From positions 7,578 to 71,577 of the forward strand of contig CAYZUC010000002.1 of NCBI GenBank assembly GCA_964481705.1: DNA of 64,000 bases, given 5' to 3'. The stretch comes from CAYZUC01 sp964481705 (GTDB taxonomy: Bacteria > Bacillota > Clostridia > Lachnospirales > Lachnospiraceae). Positions 45,629 to 53,799 of the stretch are shown here, in pieces. Within the stretch, counting starts at the first letter, position 1; every line of letters starts with the position of its first letter. The position numbers and the translations under genes are program-made. The notes under the pieces were generated by a model. It ran no database searches. It worked only from the letters and a program-made list of their open reading frames with translations, and was not told the DNA's origin.

Positions 45629-45983
45629 CAGAATGACGGCAGAGTTTTTGAAATCCTTCTTCACTGATAGCAGACATCATTTTTTGTGCATCCAAACGCG
45701 CCGACCTCTCATCCATACCGCACTCAGTTAATAACAAATAAAAATAGGTATATCGCTCTTGTAACTGTTCTGCCAAATCCCTCCCCAGCTTTGTTAGACA
45801 GATTTCATTATGTAGTCCATTTTCAATCATTCCCATTTTATGCAAATCTTTCATGGCTACACTTACACTTGGCTTGGAATAACTGAGATAATTTGCCACA
45901 TCGACTGCAAGTACATATCCCCTCACGAAAGATAGCTGATAGATTACCTGAATATACTTTGCTCTTGATTCACTAATCCGCAT
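45609..45983 (-). CDS. Short DtxR/MntR-family regulator with altered metal-site residues
   Basis: 124 residues. The amino helix-turn-helix matches MntR (ESRAKYIQVIYQLSFVRGYVLAVDVANYLSYSKPSVSVAMKDL in pieces), followed by a short dimerisation region. In MntR the helix DVEGIEH supplies metal ligands; here the aligned stretch is DAQKMMSAIS, which lacks Glu and His there. It is the last gene of a MarR-CDF-DtxR set, overlapping the CDF gene by 11 bases. It may sense metal weakly, sense another metal, or work without metal. Confidence 0.78.
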   Translation of the reverse strand: MRISESRAKYIQVIYQLSFVRGYVLAVDVANYLSYSKPSVSVAMKDLHKMGMIENGLHNEICLTKLGRDLAEQLQERYTYFYLLLTECGMDERSARLDAQKMMSAISEEGFQKLCRHSVNEQVI

Positions 45984-46638
45984 ATGAATGGTTCTCCTTC
46001 TTCATATCTTTCTCTTCTCCCAATAATAAGCTGACATTTTCAAAAAAGCTCTTCAATCCATCAAATCCTATGATAACAGCTAACAAAATACCTGCAATGA
46101 CATCAACCGGTATTGATGTGAAAGGTTGGACAATTGCTGCTATGGCAACAAGACCAATTCCTTTCAAATCATCTACTGTATTCTTATAGTATACCTTTAA
46201 AGATGTAGATTCATATTTGTTGTTCTGTTTCTTGATATAGGATGCTATCAGTAATTTTCCCAGTGCTGCAATACAAGAAACTGCCATGACTAATATGGAT
46301 ATCTGTGAAATCTCTAAATGATGAATATCACTGATGGATTGTCGTATCAGAGATACCGATGCTGCCAACATAATCTCTGATATCAGTAATCCAATTATAT
46401 ATTCCATTCTCTTATGTCCATTGGGATGAAGAGAATCCGGCTCTCTGGCTGATATCTTAAATCCAAGAAGCAATAAAAGCGAACTGCCTGCATCGGTAAG
46501 ACTGTCTACGCCCTCTGACAATGCAGCCATGCTATGACTCAACCACCCAGTCACTATGTAGAGAACTGATATCATTAAATTTCCCAACATGATGATTACG
46601 CTTATTTTACTACATGCATTTGTTTTTTCCTTATTCAT
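45973..46638 (-). CDS. Cation diffusion facilitator lacking the cytosolic C-terminal domain
   Basis: 221 residues from ATG 46638 (GAGAAGG upstream). CDF signatures: SHSMAALSEGVDSLTDAGSSLLLLLG in pieces (TM2 DxxxD), HPNGHKRMEYI in the TM2-TM3 loop, and YKNTVDDLKGIG (TM5 NxxxD). CDF exporters for Zn, Mn or Fe usually have a further 70-90 residue cytosolic metal-binding domain; this chain stops just after TM6, directly at the start of the next gene. It lies between two metal- or stress-type regulators. The transported metal is not determined. Confidence 0.82.
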   Translation of the reverse strand: MNKEKTNACSKISVIIMLGNLMISVLYIVTGWLSHSMAALSEGVDSLTDAGSSLLLLLGFKISAREPDSLHPNGHKRMEYIIGLLISEIMLAASVSLIRQSISDIHHLEISQISILVMAVSCIAALGKLLIASYIKKQNNKYESTSLKVYYKNTVDDLKGIGLVAIAAIVQPFTSIPVDVIAGILLAVIIGFDGLKSFFENVSLLLGEEKDMKKENHSYAD

Positions 46639-47131
46639 CTCGTTCAAACCTTCTCTCATATCTATGATGATGTCTTCGTTTCATTCCATCCGGTATTTGA
46701 TCTTGTGCGTTAGAAATCATTTTTTCCAAATATAACTTCAGATTATTCTGTTCCTCTTCTTCTAAACATGCAAAAATACTTTTACTCTTGCTCTCTTTTT
46801 CCTGCATTTCATCCGCTGCCATTTTCCCCTGTTCTGTTAACCGAACCATCATTACTCGTCCATCCTCCATAGATGGACTTCTGTCAATATAGCCGGCCAT
46901 CTCCAGCTTACCCAATAATTCTGCAAGTCCCTGTTTACTCATATTTAATAAATAGCTCAGCTCCCTTTGACTGATTTCAGGCTTTAATCTTAATGCCGCC
47001 ATAATCCGTCCCTGTCCCCGATTCGAATTCATCCGTGAATGGGAATTATGATATCTTCCCATCATCTCTCTCCTAGTCAACATCTCTATCTGAATGATTA
47101 ATTCTAAAAGCTCTTGTTCACGATTATTCAC
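46631..47131 (-). CDS. MarR family transcriptional regulator
   Basis: 166 residues from GTG 47131, preceded by AAAGGA. The winged helix reads LKPEISQRELSYLLNMSKQGLAELLGKLEMAGYIDR in pieces, with EDGRVMMVRLTEQGK in the wing. The carboxy end is Arg/His-rich (RRHHHRYERRFERDE), a possible metal-binding or DNA-contact tail. First gene of the MarR-CDF-DtxR operon; three related palindromes overlap its promoter. Confidence 0.9.
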   Translation of the reverse strand: MNNREQELLELIIQIEMLTRREMMGRYHNSHSRMNSNRGQGRIMAALRLKPEISQRELSYLLNMSKQGLAELLGKLEMAGYIDRSPSMEDGRVMMVRLTEQGKMAADEMQEKESKSKSIFACLEEEEQNNLKLYLEKMISNAQDQIPDGMKRRHHHRYERRFERDE

Positions 47132-47181
47132 GATTTATCCTTTCCTGCACATTCTTTGGCACATAAAAAAAATCTTTTTAT

Positions 47182-47236
47182 TCAAGTACTTGACCATATA
47201 ATAAAGTACTTGACGTTTATTGTCAAGTACTTTATT
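47182..47236 (-). promoter_or_regulatory. MarR operon promoter with palindromic operators
   Basis: Minus strand TTGACA (47221-47226), 17-base spacer, TATTAT (47198-47203). Two 15-base perfect inverted arms at 47200-47214 and 47222-47236 (core AAGTACTTGAC, seven-base centre) cover the -35 and spacer. A further perfect palindrome TCAAGTACTTGA sits at 47182-47193. All share the core CAAGTACTT. Confidence 0.78.
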
Positions 47237-47260
47237 AATTATTTTCATTTTTAAAGCAGC

Positions 47261-47293
47261 AAAAACCCACGCATTGAAGTTACGTGGGTTTTT
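47261..47293. terminator. Intrinsic terminator, A/T-flanked on both strands
   Basis: Stem AAAAACCCACG (47261-47271) and CGTGGGTTTTT (47283-47293), 11-base loop. The minus-strand reading ends with a U-rich arm and would terminate the focA/small-protein transcript ahead of the MarR promoter. Confidence 0.75.
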
Positions 47294-47353
47294 ACAGTAG
47301 AACGAGTGTTTATAAAAAAACAATAAAAGTATTATGAAACAAACTTGATTTAT

Positions 47354-47512
47354 TTAGGCATGTTTTTCTTTTAAACTCTGAATAACAGATTTCTCTTTGG
47401 GTTCATCTTTCTTCGTTGCAATCATCCATAATAAATAATACAATAACGTGAATACACCTACTCCAGCAAATTCAACTAGAAGAACTTGCAACAAAATCAG
47501 TAAATTGTTCAT
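47354..47512 (-). CDS. 52-residue small membrane protein overlapping focA
   Basis: Short gene. ATG 47512 has a near-perfect ribosome site, AAGGAGGT, about nine bases upstream, and the frame ends at TAA 47354-47356. Residues 1-32 form one hydrophobic helix (LLILLQVLLVEFAGVGVFTL is its core) ending LLWMIA; the tail is charged (TKKDEPKEKS...LKEKHA). It overlaps the focA 3' end by 41 bases in another frame and is followed by a terminator, so it is the last gene of the focA transcript. Probably a single-pass membrane peptide that accompanies the formate channel. No family recognised. Confidence 0.75.
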   Translation of the reverse strand: MNNLLILLQVLLVEFAGVGVFTLLYYLLWMIATKKDEPKEKSVIQSLKEKHA

Positions 47513-48377
47513 CTAATCTTACCTCCTTAACTTTCTTCTTTTCTGTTTTCTTCTCATTTTCTCTATTTAAATAGTAGAGTGGCAATCCAAAGAAGATTGT
47601 TCCTCCCAAAATGTTACCAATCGTAACCCATATCAAGTTAGAGCAAAGATAATTATAGATATTCAAATTACTTAATTGCTCCATGCTAAGTCCATACTCC
47701 TGCATTGCTTTCATCACATATACAGAATCCATCTTTGCAAATAATCCGGCTGCAATATAATACATATTTGCAACACAGTGTTCGAAACCAGCTGTAACAA
47801 AGAGCATAATGACGAAGAATGCAGATAGAAGTTTTCCCGTAATATCTTTTGCACAAAAAGCCATAAAGACTGCTGCGCAAACTAAAATGTTGCAGCAGAT
47901 TCCGGAAACAACTGCTTTATCCATTCCCATCGTAGATTTCGAAAGTGCAACTTTAATAGTGTATGCACCCAATAATCCCTCGGAATAGTCTAATTGACCA
48001 CTCATGGATACTAGTAACGCAACCAAGGTTGCTCCAATCATATTTCCCAAATACACAGAGACTAAGATCCGAATACACTCCTTCCATGAAATCTTTCTTT
48101 CAGGAATCGCCATTACAATCATGCAGTCTCCTGTGAATAATTCTGTACCTAGCAGGATTACCATCATCAATCCTACAGGAAAAACAACAGCTGCTGCCAA
48201 TCTCGATAATCCCACATTCGTAATGGAATGAGCTACCACACTGCTGGCAGCTGCTCCCATAGCAATTAACATACCCGCAAGAACACTCTTACCTATGATA
48301 CGTTGTGTGGACATATTTACCTTAGTTCCACTTATCTCACAATACTGATCAAGTCCTTCTTTTACAGATAAAAACAT
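47472..48377 (-). CDS. FocA/FNT-type formate or nitrite channel
   Basis: 301 residues with about six membrane helices. FNT signatures are VVFPVGLMMVILLGTELFTGD (in pieces) and TAGFEHCVANMYYIAAG, the second being the selectivity region. ATG 48377 follows GGAGAGTG. FNT proteins move formate, nitrite or hydrosulfide across the membrane as pentamers. Given the formate dehydrogenase/hydrogenase set in this window, formate is the most plausible substrate. The LysR gene upstream may regulate it. Confidence 0.9.
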   Translation of the reverse strand: MFLSVKEGLDQYCEISGTKVNMSTQRIIGKSVLAGMLIAMGAAASSVVAHSITNVGLSRLAAAVVFPVGLMMVILLGTELFTGDCMIVMAIPERKISWKECIRILVSVYLGNMIGATLVALLVSMSGQLDYSEGLLGAYTIKVALSKSTMGMDKAVVSGICCNILVCAAVFMAFCAKDITGKLLSAFFVIMLFVTAGFEHCVANMYYIAAGLFAKMDSVYVMKAMQEYGLSMEQLSNLNIYNYLCSNLIWVTIGNILGGTIFFGLPLYYLNRENEKKTEKKKVKEVRLDEQFTDFVASSSS

Positions 48378-48442
48378 TTTTCACTCTCCTTAATAGCAAA
48401 GTCAGATTACCATACTCCATACTATTGCTCAAATATAAAATA

Positions 48443-48487
48443 AAAGAGATGCCATATGGAAAAATATATCTTTCCCTGCATCTCTTT
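48443..48487 (-). terminator. Intrinsic terminator of the lysR gene
   Basis: Arms AAAGAGATGC (48443-48452) and GCATCTCTTT (48478-48487) with an internal GGAAA/TTTCC pair in the loop; the minus-strand transcript continues into TTATTTTAT. It lies immediately after the lysR stop codon. Confidence 0.75.
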
Positions 48488-48488
48488 G

Positions 48489-49421
48489 TTAATTGTACCG
48501 CATATCTGAAACATCCACCTTTGATTCATACAGCTTTTTTTGAAACAGTTTATCATATTCATTCAAATGATAATCTTTTCTGTAAATTAACACATCTTTA
48601 TATCGGTTATTCGGTGTTTTACATACCCGTTGAATCAGATGGTTCTTATCCAAAACGTTCTGAGGGATTGGTGATACCCACATATACGTAGTGTTGACAT
48701 TGGCTAATAAATCAAATTGACTCCCTCGCTCATATACATAGATAATCTTTTCCATTCCCTTATTTTTTTCTAGTCCAACCAAATTCTTTTCGTGAGGAAC
48801 CTCAATATCTCCATGTGTGATTCTCGTATATTTTCTGAGATTATCAAGGGAAATATCCTTTTGATTTGCTAATGGATGTTCTTTTGACATAACAAGGACA
48901 TACTCGAATTCCCATATTATCTCATAGTTCAAATGATTATTATGGAGAGAGGTCATAAAATAATCTTCTTCCGTCATCTGGTAGCGAATAATTCCTACAT
49001 TATATCCGCGATCAACTACATTGGCTATTGTTCCAAGCGTATTTGTTTCATTAATGGTAATCTCCATTCCTTTTTCCAATTTCAGTTCGGATACAAAGGC
49101 CGTAAAACCATTCGCTATATAACTTCCTCTTGGAATCGAGATTTTGTATTTCAGGTTCTGTCCACTAGTCCTTTGCGTTATTCTATCAACAGCATTCAAC
49201 TGTTCTGTTATCCTTCTTGCGTGATAAAGAAATTCTTCTCCTTCCTCGGTCACCTTAACTCCACCTGCGGTTCTCTTAAAAATCGGGAATCCTAACTCTT
49301 TTTCGAGATCTTTTAATGCCTTGCTTAAGTTCGGTTGTGCCATATAAAGATTCTGAGCTGCTTGCGTAATTGACCCAACACGCTCTACTTCCAATACATA
49401 TTTCAAAAATGTTGTATTCAT
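48489..49421 (-). CDS. LysR family transcriptional regulator
   Basis: 310 residues from ATG 49421 (GGAGA nine bases upstream). The amino helix-turn-helix is canonical (FLKYVLEVERVGSITQAAQNLYMAQPNLSKALKDLEKELGFPIFKRT in pieces), followed by a substrate-binding-like effector domain. It is upstream of focA in the same direction but has its own terminator, so it may act on focA or on a distant target. The 49443-49567 space is extremely AT-rich with ATATAATATCATATATTA-like symmetry. Confidence 0.9.
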   Translation of the reverse strand: MNTTFLKYVLEVERVGSITQAAQNLYMAQPNLSKALKDLEKELGFPIFKRTAGGVKVTEEGEEFLYHARRITEQLNAVDRITQRTSGQNLKYKISIPRGSYIANGFTAFVSELKLEKGMEITINETNTLGTIANVVDRGYNVGIIRYQMTEEDYFMTSLHNNHLNYEIIWEFEYVLVMSKEHPLANQKDISLDNLRKYTRITHGDIEVPHEKNLVGLEKNKGMEKIIYVYERGSQFDLLANVNTTYMWVSPIPQNVLDKNHLIQRVCKTPNNRYKDVLIYRKDYHLNEYDKLFQKKLYESKVDVSDMRYN

Positions 49422-49567
49422 ATATTCGCATCTCCAATCCATATATTTTCCTATATAATATCATATATTATATGTATTGGTTATATGTTTTATGAATTGT
49501 TTCATATTAATTATTATATATGTATTCGATTAAATCCTCCACTCTGGTGCCATATTCATCGGCGTAA

Positions 49568-50374
49568 CTATTCTTCTTTGGCGTATAAATCATAGGGTGC
49601 CTTTCTATCATAATTGCTTGTTGTAAAAAGTATTCTCCTATTTTCCTCTACATGCTTTGTAAGAAAATCCAGACTTTCCGCCATTCCCGTATGAGGCGTA
49701 AAGATTCTCTTTATGGGATATTGCGTAACCTGATCCTGTAAATTTCTAACAGATTTCGTATTTTCCCTTGAATTTACATTCAAGAACCACATAAAATTAT
49801 AACCACCATCCGTCCCCAATGCCACACAGTCTCCGCAAAATAAGTATTCGTCATCGATCAAATAACACATTAATCCCATTGTGTGTCCGGGAGTCAGAAA
49901 ACATTGTACTTTGATATCTCCAATGTATAGCGTTTCTCGATCATGCACGATTTTCTTTGAGTTACTGATCATTGGACGTCTGACTGCCTTACTATGTAAT
50001 AGCCTTCTAGTAGCCTTTCCTTCCAGATAAAGGTTTTCTATGTCACTGATATAGATATTTGCTGCTTTAAATAAGCCGTCTCCTCTGTCATCAATTCCAC
50101 CTACATGATCCGGATCTGCATGCGTGATCAAGACATCATGGATTTTTTCTGATTTGACCTCAATTTCTTTCATCTTATCCTTCAGATGTGGATACTCAAG
50201 ATATCCGGCGTCAATCATTATGGTCTGATTATTTTTTGTATAGAAGTATAAGTTCACTCCATATTCTCGCACACAGCGAACCCTATCATCCAGTATGCCT
50301 GTTTCACAAGGATTCAAAATTCCTTTTCCTCTCAGCAGAAGCGATAGTAATCTTCTTTCTCCGGCTTCACTCAT
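49568..50374 (-). CDS. MBL-fold metallo-hydrolase
   Basis: 268 residues. Metal motifs: ITHADPDHVGG (HxxDxDH-like), TPGHTMGLM (third His), FCGDCVALGTDG (bridging Asp) and RIFTPHTG (final His). The family includes lactonases, glyoxalases and thioesterases; substrate cannot be assigned. Last gene of an operon with an ArsR regulator, a methyltransferase and a membrane protein. Confidence 0.88.
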   Translation of the reverse strand: MSEAGERRLLSLLLRGKGILNPCETGILDDRVRCVREYGVNLYFYTKNNQTIMIDAGYLEYPHLKDKMKEIEVKSEKIHDVLITHADPDHVGGIDDRGDGLFKAANIYISDIENLYLEGKATRRLLHSKAVRRPMISNSKKIVHDRETLYIGDIKVQCFLTPGHTMGLMCYLIDDEYLFCGDCVALGTDGGYNFMWFLNVNSRENTKSVRNLQDQVTQYPIKRIFTPHTGMAESLDFLTKHVEENRRILFTTSNYDRKAPYDLYAKEE

Positions 50375-50413
50375 TTTCCTGACAGGCTCCTTTCTTTGTA
50401 GTGTGTGTTCTCT

Positions 50414-51079
50414 TTATTTGATCAGATTAATTAATCCAATCACTCCGATGGATGCCAGTCCCAGGCTTGCAGCACAGATACTTGGCAGATCGTAAAACCA
50501 GTCTCTTTTAATTGCACGCAGAAGCAAGCCCACGAGCTGAAAAACTACCGGATTCAAAAGAACGCACCACAAAGGTACATCAATAGCACCTAGAACAATT
50601 GCTATTACGATAAGAGCTGTCGTACCAATCACTAAAATAAGATATAGTACAAAAAATGGTAGTTTTATGGTCTTCCATACTCGGTTAATGACACTCTCTG
50701 CACGTTCAAAATCTGCCTTCTCCATTAAATCCTTATAAATTATCGGCATGATACATATCATGCTATGTATAAAGAATCCGCCCATTGCACCTACAAATAT
50801 ACAAGCCAACAACGCGCCAGCCAATATCTTATTGCTTTCACGCATCTGTAGTGCAAGTGATATCACACCACAGCTGTACAACGGAACGGCTATTGCCGCA
50901 GTCACTATGGAGCCTCCAAAACGCCATTCCCTCATTTTTATCCAATTGCTTTCAATCAAACCTGTAGTCTTACCTAGTTTCTTATTATCTTTTCCCTTCA
51001 TATCCAGAAGCATATCTGCAACAGCACAAAGCAGTCCACCAATAATGCCAAGTATTGATAAAATAAGTAAGTAATTCAT
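50414..51079 (-). CDS. Six-helix membrane protein (DUF6796-like)
   Basis: 221 residues with about six hydrophobic helices and a ADMLLD segment near the first one; resembles DUF6796 membrane proteins of Firmicutes, with unknown function. Located between the methyltransferase (12 bases upstream) and the metallo-hydrolase (39 bases downstream) in an ArsR-headed operon, which suggests a role in detoxification or membrane modification; this is inference. Confidence 0.65.
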   Translation of the reverse strand: MNYLLILSILGIIGGLLCAVADMLLDMKGKDNKKLGKTTGLIESNWIKMREWRFGGSIVTAAIAVPLYSCGVISLALQMRESNKILAGALLACIFVGAMGGFFIHSMICIMPIIYKDLMEKADFERAESVINRVWKTIKLPFFVLYLILVIGTTALIVIAIVLGAIDVPLWCVLLNPVVFQLVGLLLRAIKRDWFYDLPSICAASLGLASIGVIGLINLIK

Positions 51080-51091
51080 AGCTTCTTCCTC

Positions 51092-51727
51092 CTACTTTTT
51101 TTCCATTTTCATTAGTTCCATGACCGCTGAGTAATTGCAATCATGCTTTTTCAACATCTCAAATCCATAGTTGAGAAAAAATTGCTTCTTATCACTTGTG
51201 TAGAACGTTATAAAATAGTTGGGATTTGCAAGAATCTCCATCCCGTATAACAAAGCAAATTTAATTTTTCTGCTCACTCTGCTTTGTTTGTCCCACTCAA
51301 GAACTATCAATCTGCCATCCTTTTTCAGCAGCCTGTGAGCTTCACTGAGAATCCCTTTCCAAAGCTCACCCGTACATTCATGAAGAACAAGTCCAATTAT
51401 GATATAATCAAAAGTTTCCTTTTGAATTCCGGTCTGCGTCGCATCCTTACAAAGTACACGAACATTCTCAAGTCGTTCCTTTTTGATTTTTCGTTTTGCC
51501 TCTCTTAACATGGCATGGGAACGATCCAGACCAACTACCTTGTTATTTGGGTTCTTCCTCGCAATGACCATTCCATTTGAGAATGTACCACAACACATAT
51601 CTAATACCGCACATTCCTTATCCGGAATCATTTGCTCAATTACATCTCTTGGATTTTCTCCCTTATCTGAAAACCATATTTTATCAAGCAAATCATAACC
51701 AATCGACAGAAAGCTATACAAATTCAT
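51092..51727 (-). CDS. Class I SAM-dependent methyltransferase
   Basis: 211 residues from ATG 51727 (GAGAGG upstream). SAM-binding motif I is VLDMCCGTFSNGM, followed by VVGLDRSHAMLREAKRK and VLCKDATQTG, then IIIGLVLHECTGE and LLKKDGRLIVLEW. Resembles the UbiE-like group; the substrate is unknown. Fifteen codons after the ArsR gene, so it is the first enzyme gene of that operon. Confidence 0.85.
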   Translation of the reverse strand: MNLYSFLSIGYDLLDKIWFSDKGENPRDVIEQMIPDKECAVLDMCCGTFSNGMVIARKNPNNKVVGLDRSHAMLREAKRKIKKERLENVRVLCKDATQTGIQKETFDYIIIGLVLHECTGELWKGILSEAHRLLKKDGRLIVLEWDKQSRVSRKIKFALLYGMEILANPNYFITFYTSDKKQFFLNYGFEMLKKHDCNYSAVMELMKMEKK

Positions 51728-51751
51728 CCTTCGCACCTCTCAATCTTCTTT

Positions 51752-52117
51752 TCAATGATGTATATGTTCAACATGTTCTAAAGTCAAATCAAATATACCT
51801 GCTACATGGTCATCATCAAGGGAGTAATATACCTCTTTCCCGGTTCTTCTGCACTTCACAACACCACTTTCCTTCATCTTACGAAGCTGATGTGATATCG
51901 ATGATTTTGTCATGTCTAAAACATTCGCCAAATCTCCCACACACATTTCGTTTATGGCCAAAGCAGCAATTATTTTGCAGCGAGTCGTATCGCCTATTAT
52001 TTTTAGAAACGCCGCTGCACTATCGTATATTTCATTTGGCAGCATTTTCTCACAAGTCTCATTTACTACTTCCTCATTGATTGCTTTACAGTCGCAATGA
52101 AATTCTATATTTGACAT
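51752..52117 (-). CDS. ArsR/CadC-type metal-responsive repressor
   Basis: 121 residues from ATG 52117 (GGGGAGCAGAG upstream). The winged helix reads FLKIIGDTTRCKIIAAL, MCVGDLANVLDMTKSSISHQLRKM (in pieces) and GKEVYYSLDDDHV. A HCDC segment near residue 7 and the carboxy DDDHVAGIFDLTLEHVEHIHH region (in pieces) match the alpha5-type metal site of the SmtB/CzrA/CadC group. Two inverted repeats cover the promoter, so it very likely represses its own operon and is released by metal. Confidence 0.9.
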   Translation of the reverse strand: MSNIEFHCDCKAINEEVVNETCEKMLPNEIYDSAAAFLKIIGDTTRCKIIAALAINEMCVGDLANVLDMTKSSISHQLRKMKESGVVKCRRTGKEVYYSLDDDHVAGIFDLTLEHVEHIHH

Positions 52118-52135
52118 CTCTGCTCCCCCCTCCAT

Positions 52136-52189
52136 CAGTTGATTGTTCGTTCAACTGATATTATAGTTGAATGTGTGTTCAATTGTCAA
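52136..52189 (-). promoter_or_regulatory. ArsR operon promoter with two inverted repeats
   Basis: Minus strand TTGACA (52184-52189), 18-base spacer, TATAAT (52160-52165). TTGAA-N6-TTCAA lies in the spacer (52167-52182), and CAGTTGA-N8-TCAACTG lies downstream at 52136-52157. Both share the TTGAA-like half-site, the arrangement expected of SmtB/ArsR operators. Confidence 0.75.
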
Positions 52190-52263
52190 GTACAATCCTT
52201 TGTTTTTACAATAAATCTATTATAGGAGCATGTCTATCCCCGTTTTCTGATAACGGTGGATTG

Positions 52264-52291
52264 TTGAAATGATTTGTGATACAATTATACT
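52264..52291 (+). promoter_or_regulatory. Candidate promoter of the solute-binding protein gene
   Basis: TTGAAA (52264-52269), 16-base spacer, TATACT (52286-52291), about 57 bases before the ATG. Confidence 0.5.
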
Positions 52292-52347
52292 GATACTTTC
52301 AAATAAGTAAGAACACAAATAGGGATATCATTGAAGGGGGAAACAAA

Positions 52348-53772
52348 ATGAGAAGGGGAAATCACGCTATCACTGTCATTTTATGTCTGATTCTATGTCT
52401 GACCAGCATCCTGTCAATGTCTGGATGCAACAGCAGCATCAAGGGCTATCATAAGAACAAATCTCTCGACACATCCAAACAAGTAACGCTCCGAATTGCC
52501 AGCAGTAAGGAAGCTTGGCCTGAAATGGATAACGTTATTGCCAAGTTTGAGAAAATATACCCCAACTGTACTGTACTATGTGAGTATGTAGAGGAATACA
52601 GCAGTAATCTCGCCCTTCGACTCGCACAAGATGAACGCAAAATTGATATTTTCCGAACGGTTAATATTCAGGAAACAACAGAATACAAGGACTACGCCCT
52701 TAATCTGATTTCCGAAGATGTTAAGTCCAAGCTGGATCTGTCACACACACATCCTGGTATCGTTGATAATTTCAAATATACTGCTGCAGAAAACACACAA
52801 TATGCCGTTCCTTTTGGGTGTGAGATGCGTGGGATGTACGTCAACAAAACTCTTCTTAACAAATGTGGACTAAGGACACCCACCAATCGTGATGAACTGG
52901 TGCACTGCTGCGAAGTTCTGTTAGCTAATGGATATATTCCACTGCAGAGTAATCCCGGCACCTTCGCGCAGCAGCTACTCTATCCATACATATGCAATTG
53001 TGTTGTAAACGGCGGTAATTATAAGGAAATGTATCAAGCAATTGAAAATAGGGATCCTGGAGTAAGTGAGTACTTCCGCGATGCTTATTCTTTTCTATAT
53101 GAGATTGTGGAAAAGGGTTACTACGATTATGCAAGAGTGGAGCAAGAGCTGGGATACACCTTTGACGGTAATGAAGGAAAGGCACGGGATTTTCTCAACA
53201 TTATGAAGGTTTCGGATGATGAATATGAAAAAAGGGATGACATTGGTGCAATTGCCTTCATGCCCGATACGCAGGGATTTGGCATGGACCTAGCAAAGAC
53301 AAAATCCGATTACCATAGTGATATAGAATATGAATTCATTCTCAGTCCTGTTGGTAACGACGGAGGCAGTGCCTATCTCTCACCCTCTGATGGACTTGCA
53401 ATCAGTAATCGTTCTGATCATATCGACTGGGCAATCGAATTTCTGAACTTCTTCTTTGTTCCTGAAATCTCGACAGAATTTGCTGAGGAAACCGGTAAAA
53501 TACCCAATACTACAAATGCACTGGTAAAATATGACGTACCTGCTGATCATATAAGCGATGTGGGGCAAATGACCTTTAGCTATACCTTTTATAAAACTGT
53601 CACAACTCTGATGATGGGTGGTTATGAAGATGATATGGTAGGTATATCTAAAATGAATAATCCGAAATATATGAAGCAGAACGAGGATGGTACTTATCGT
53701 ATTATGTACTCCCTTGAAGATTATATGAATCGACTGGAGGCAGAGTTTCAGAAAACGAAAGAAACCCCGTAA
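52348..53772 (+). CDS. Extracellular solute-binding lipoprotein, sugar type
   Basis: 474 residues. The signal peptide ends in the lipobox MSGC near residue 27, so it is lipid-anchored. The rest is a family 1-type solute-binding fold (LRIASSKEAWPEMDNVIAKFEKIYPNC in pieces), with CEMRGMYVNKTLL and AIEFLNFFFVPEIS. AAGGGGGAAAC precedes the ATG. No ABC permease or ATPase gene is near. It is followed 27 bases later by a hybrid histidine kinase, so it may serve as a signal receptor for that kinase and not as a transporter part. Confidence 0.85.
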   Translation: MRRGNHAITVILCLILCLTSILSMSGCNSSIKGYHKNKSLDTSKQVTLRIASSKEAWPEMDNVIAKFEKIYPNCTVLCEYVEEYSSNLALRLAQDERKIDIFRTVNIQETTEYKDYALNLISEDVKSKLDLSHTHPGIVDNFKYTAAENTQYAVPFGCEMRGMYVNKTLLNKCGLRTPTNRDELVHCCEVLLANGYIPLQSNPGTFAQQLLYPYICNCVVNGGNYKEMYQAIENRDPGVSEYFRDAYSFLYEIVEKGYYDYARVEQELGYTFDGNEGKARDFLNIMKVSDDEYEKRDDIGAIAFMPDTQGFGMDLAKTKSDYHSDIEYEFILSPVGNDGGSAYLSPSDGLAISNRSDHIDWAIEFLNFFFVPEISTEFAEETGKIPNTTNALVKYDVPADHISDVGQMTFSYTFYKTVTTLMMGGYEDDMVGISKMNNPKYMKQNEDGTYRIMYSLEDYMNRLEAEFQKTKETP

Positions 53773-53799
53773 CAAATTGCAAAGTGCCAGGTGATGGAT

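Noticed and set aside
47135..47323. 62-residue frame covering the MarR promoter
   Set aside because: It spans the operator and a terminator hairpin and has no ribosome site.
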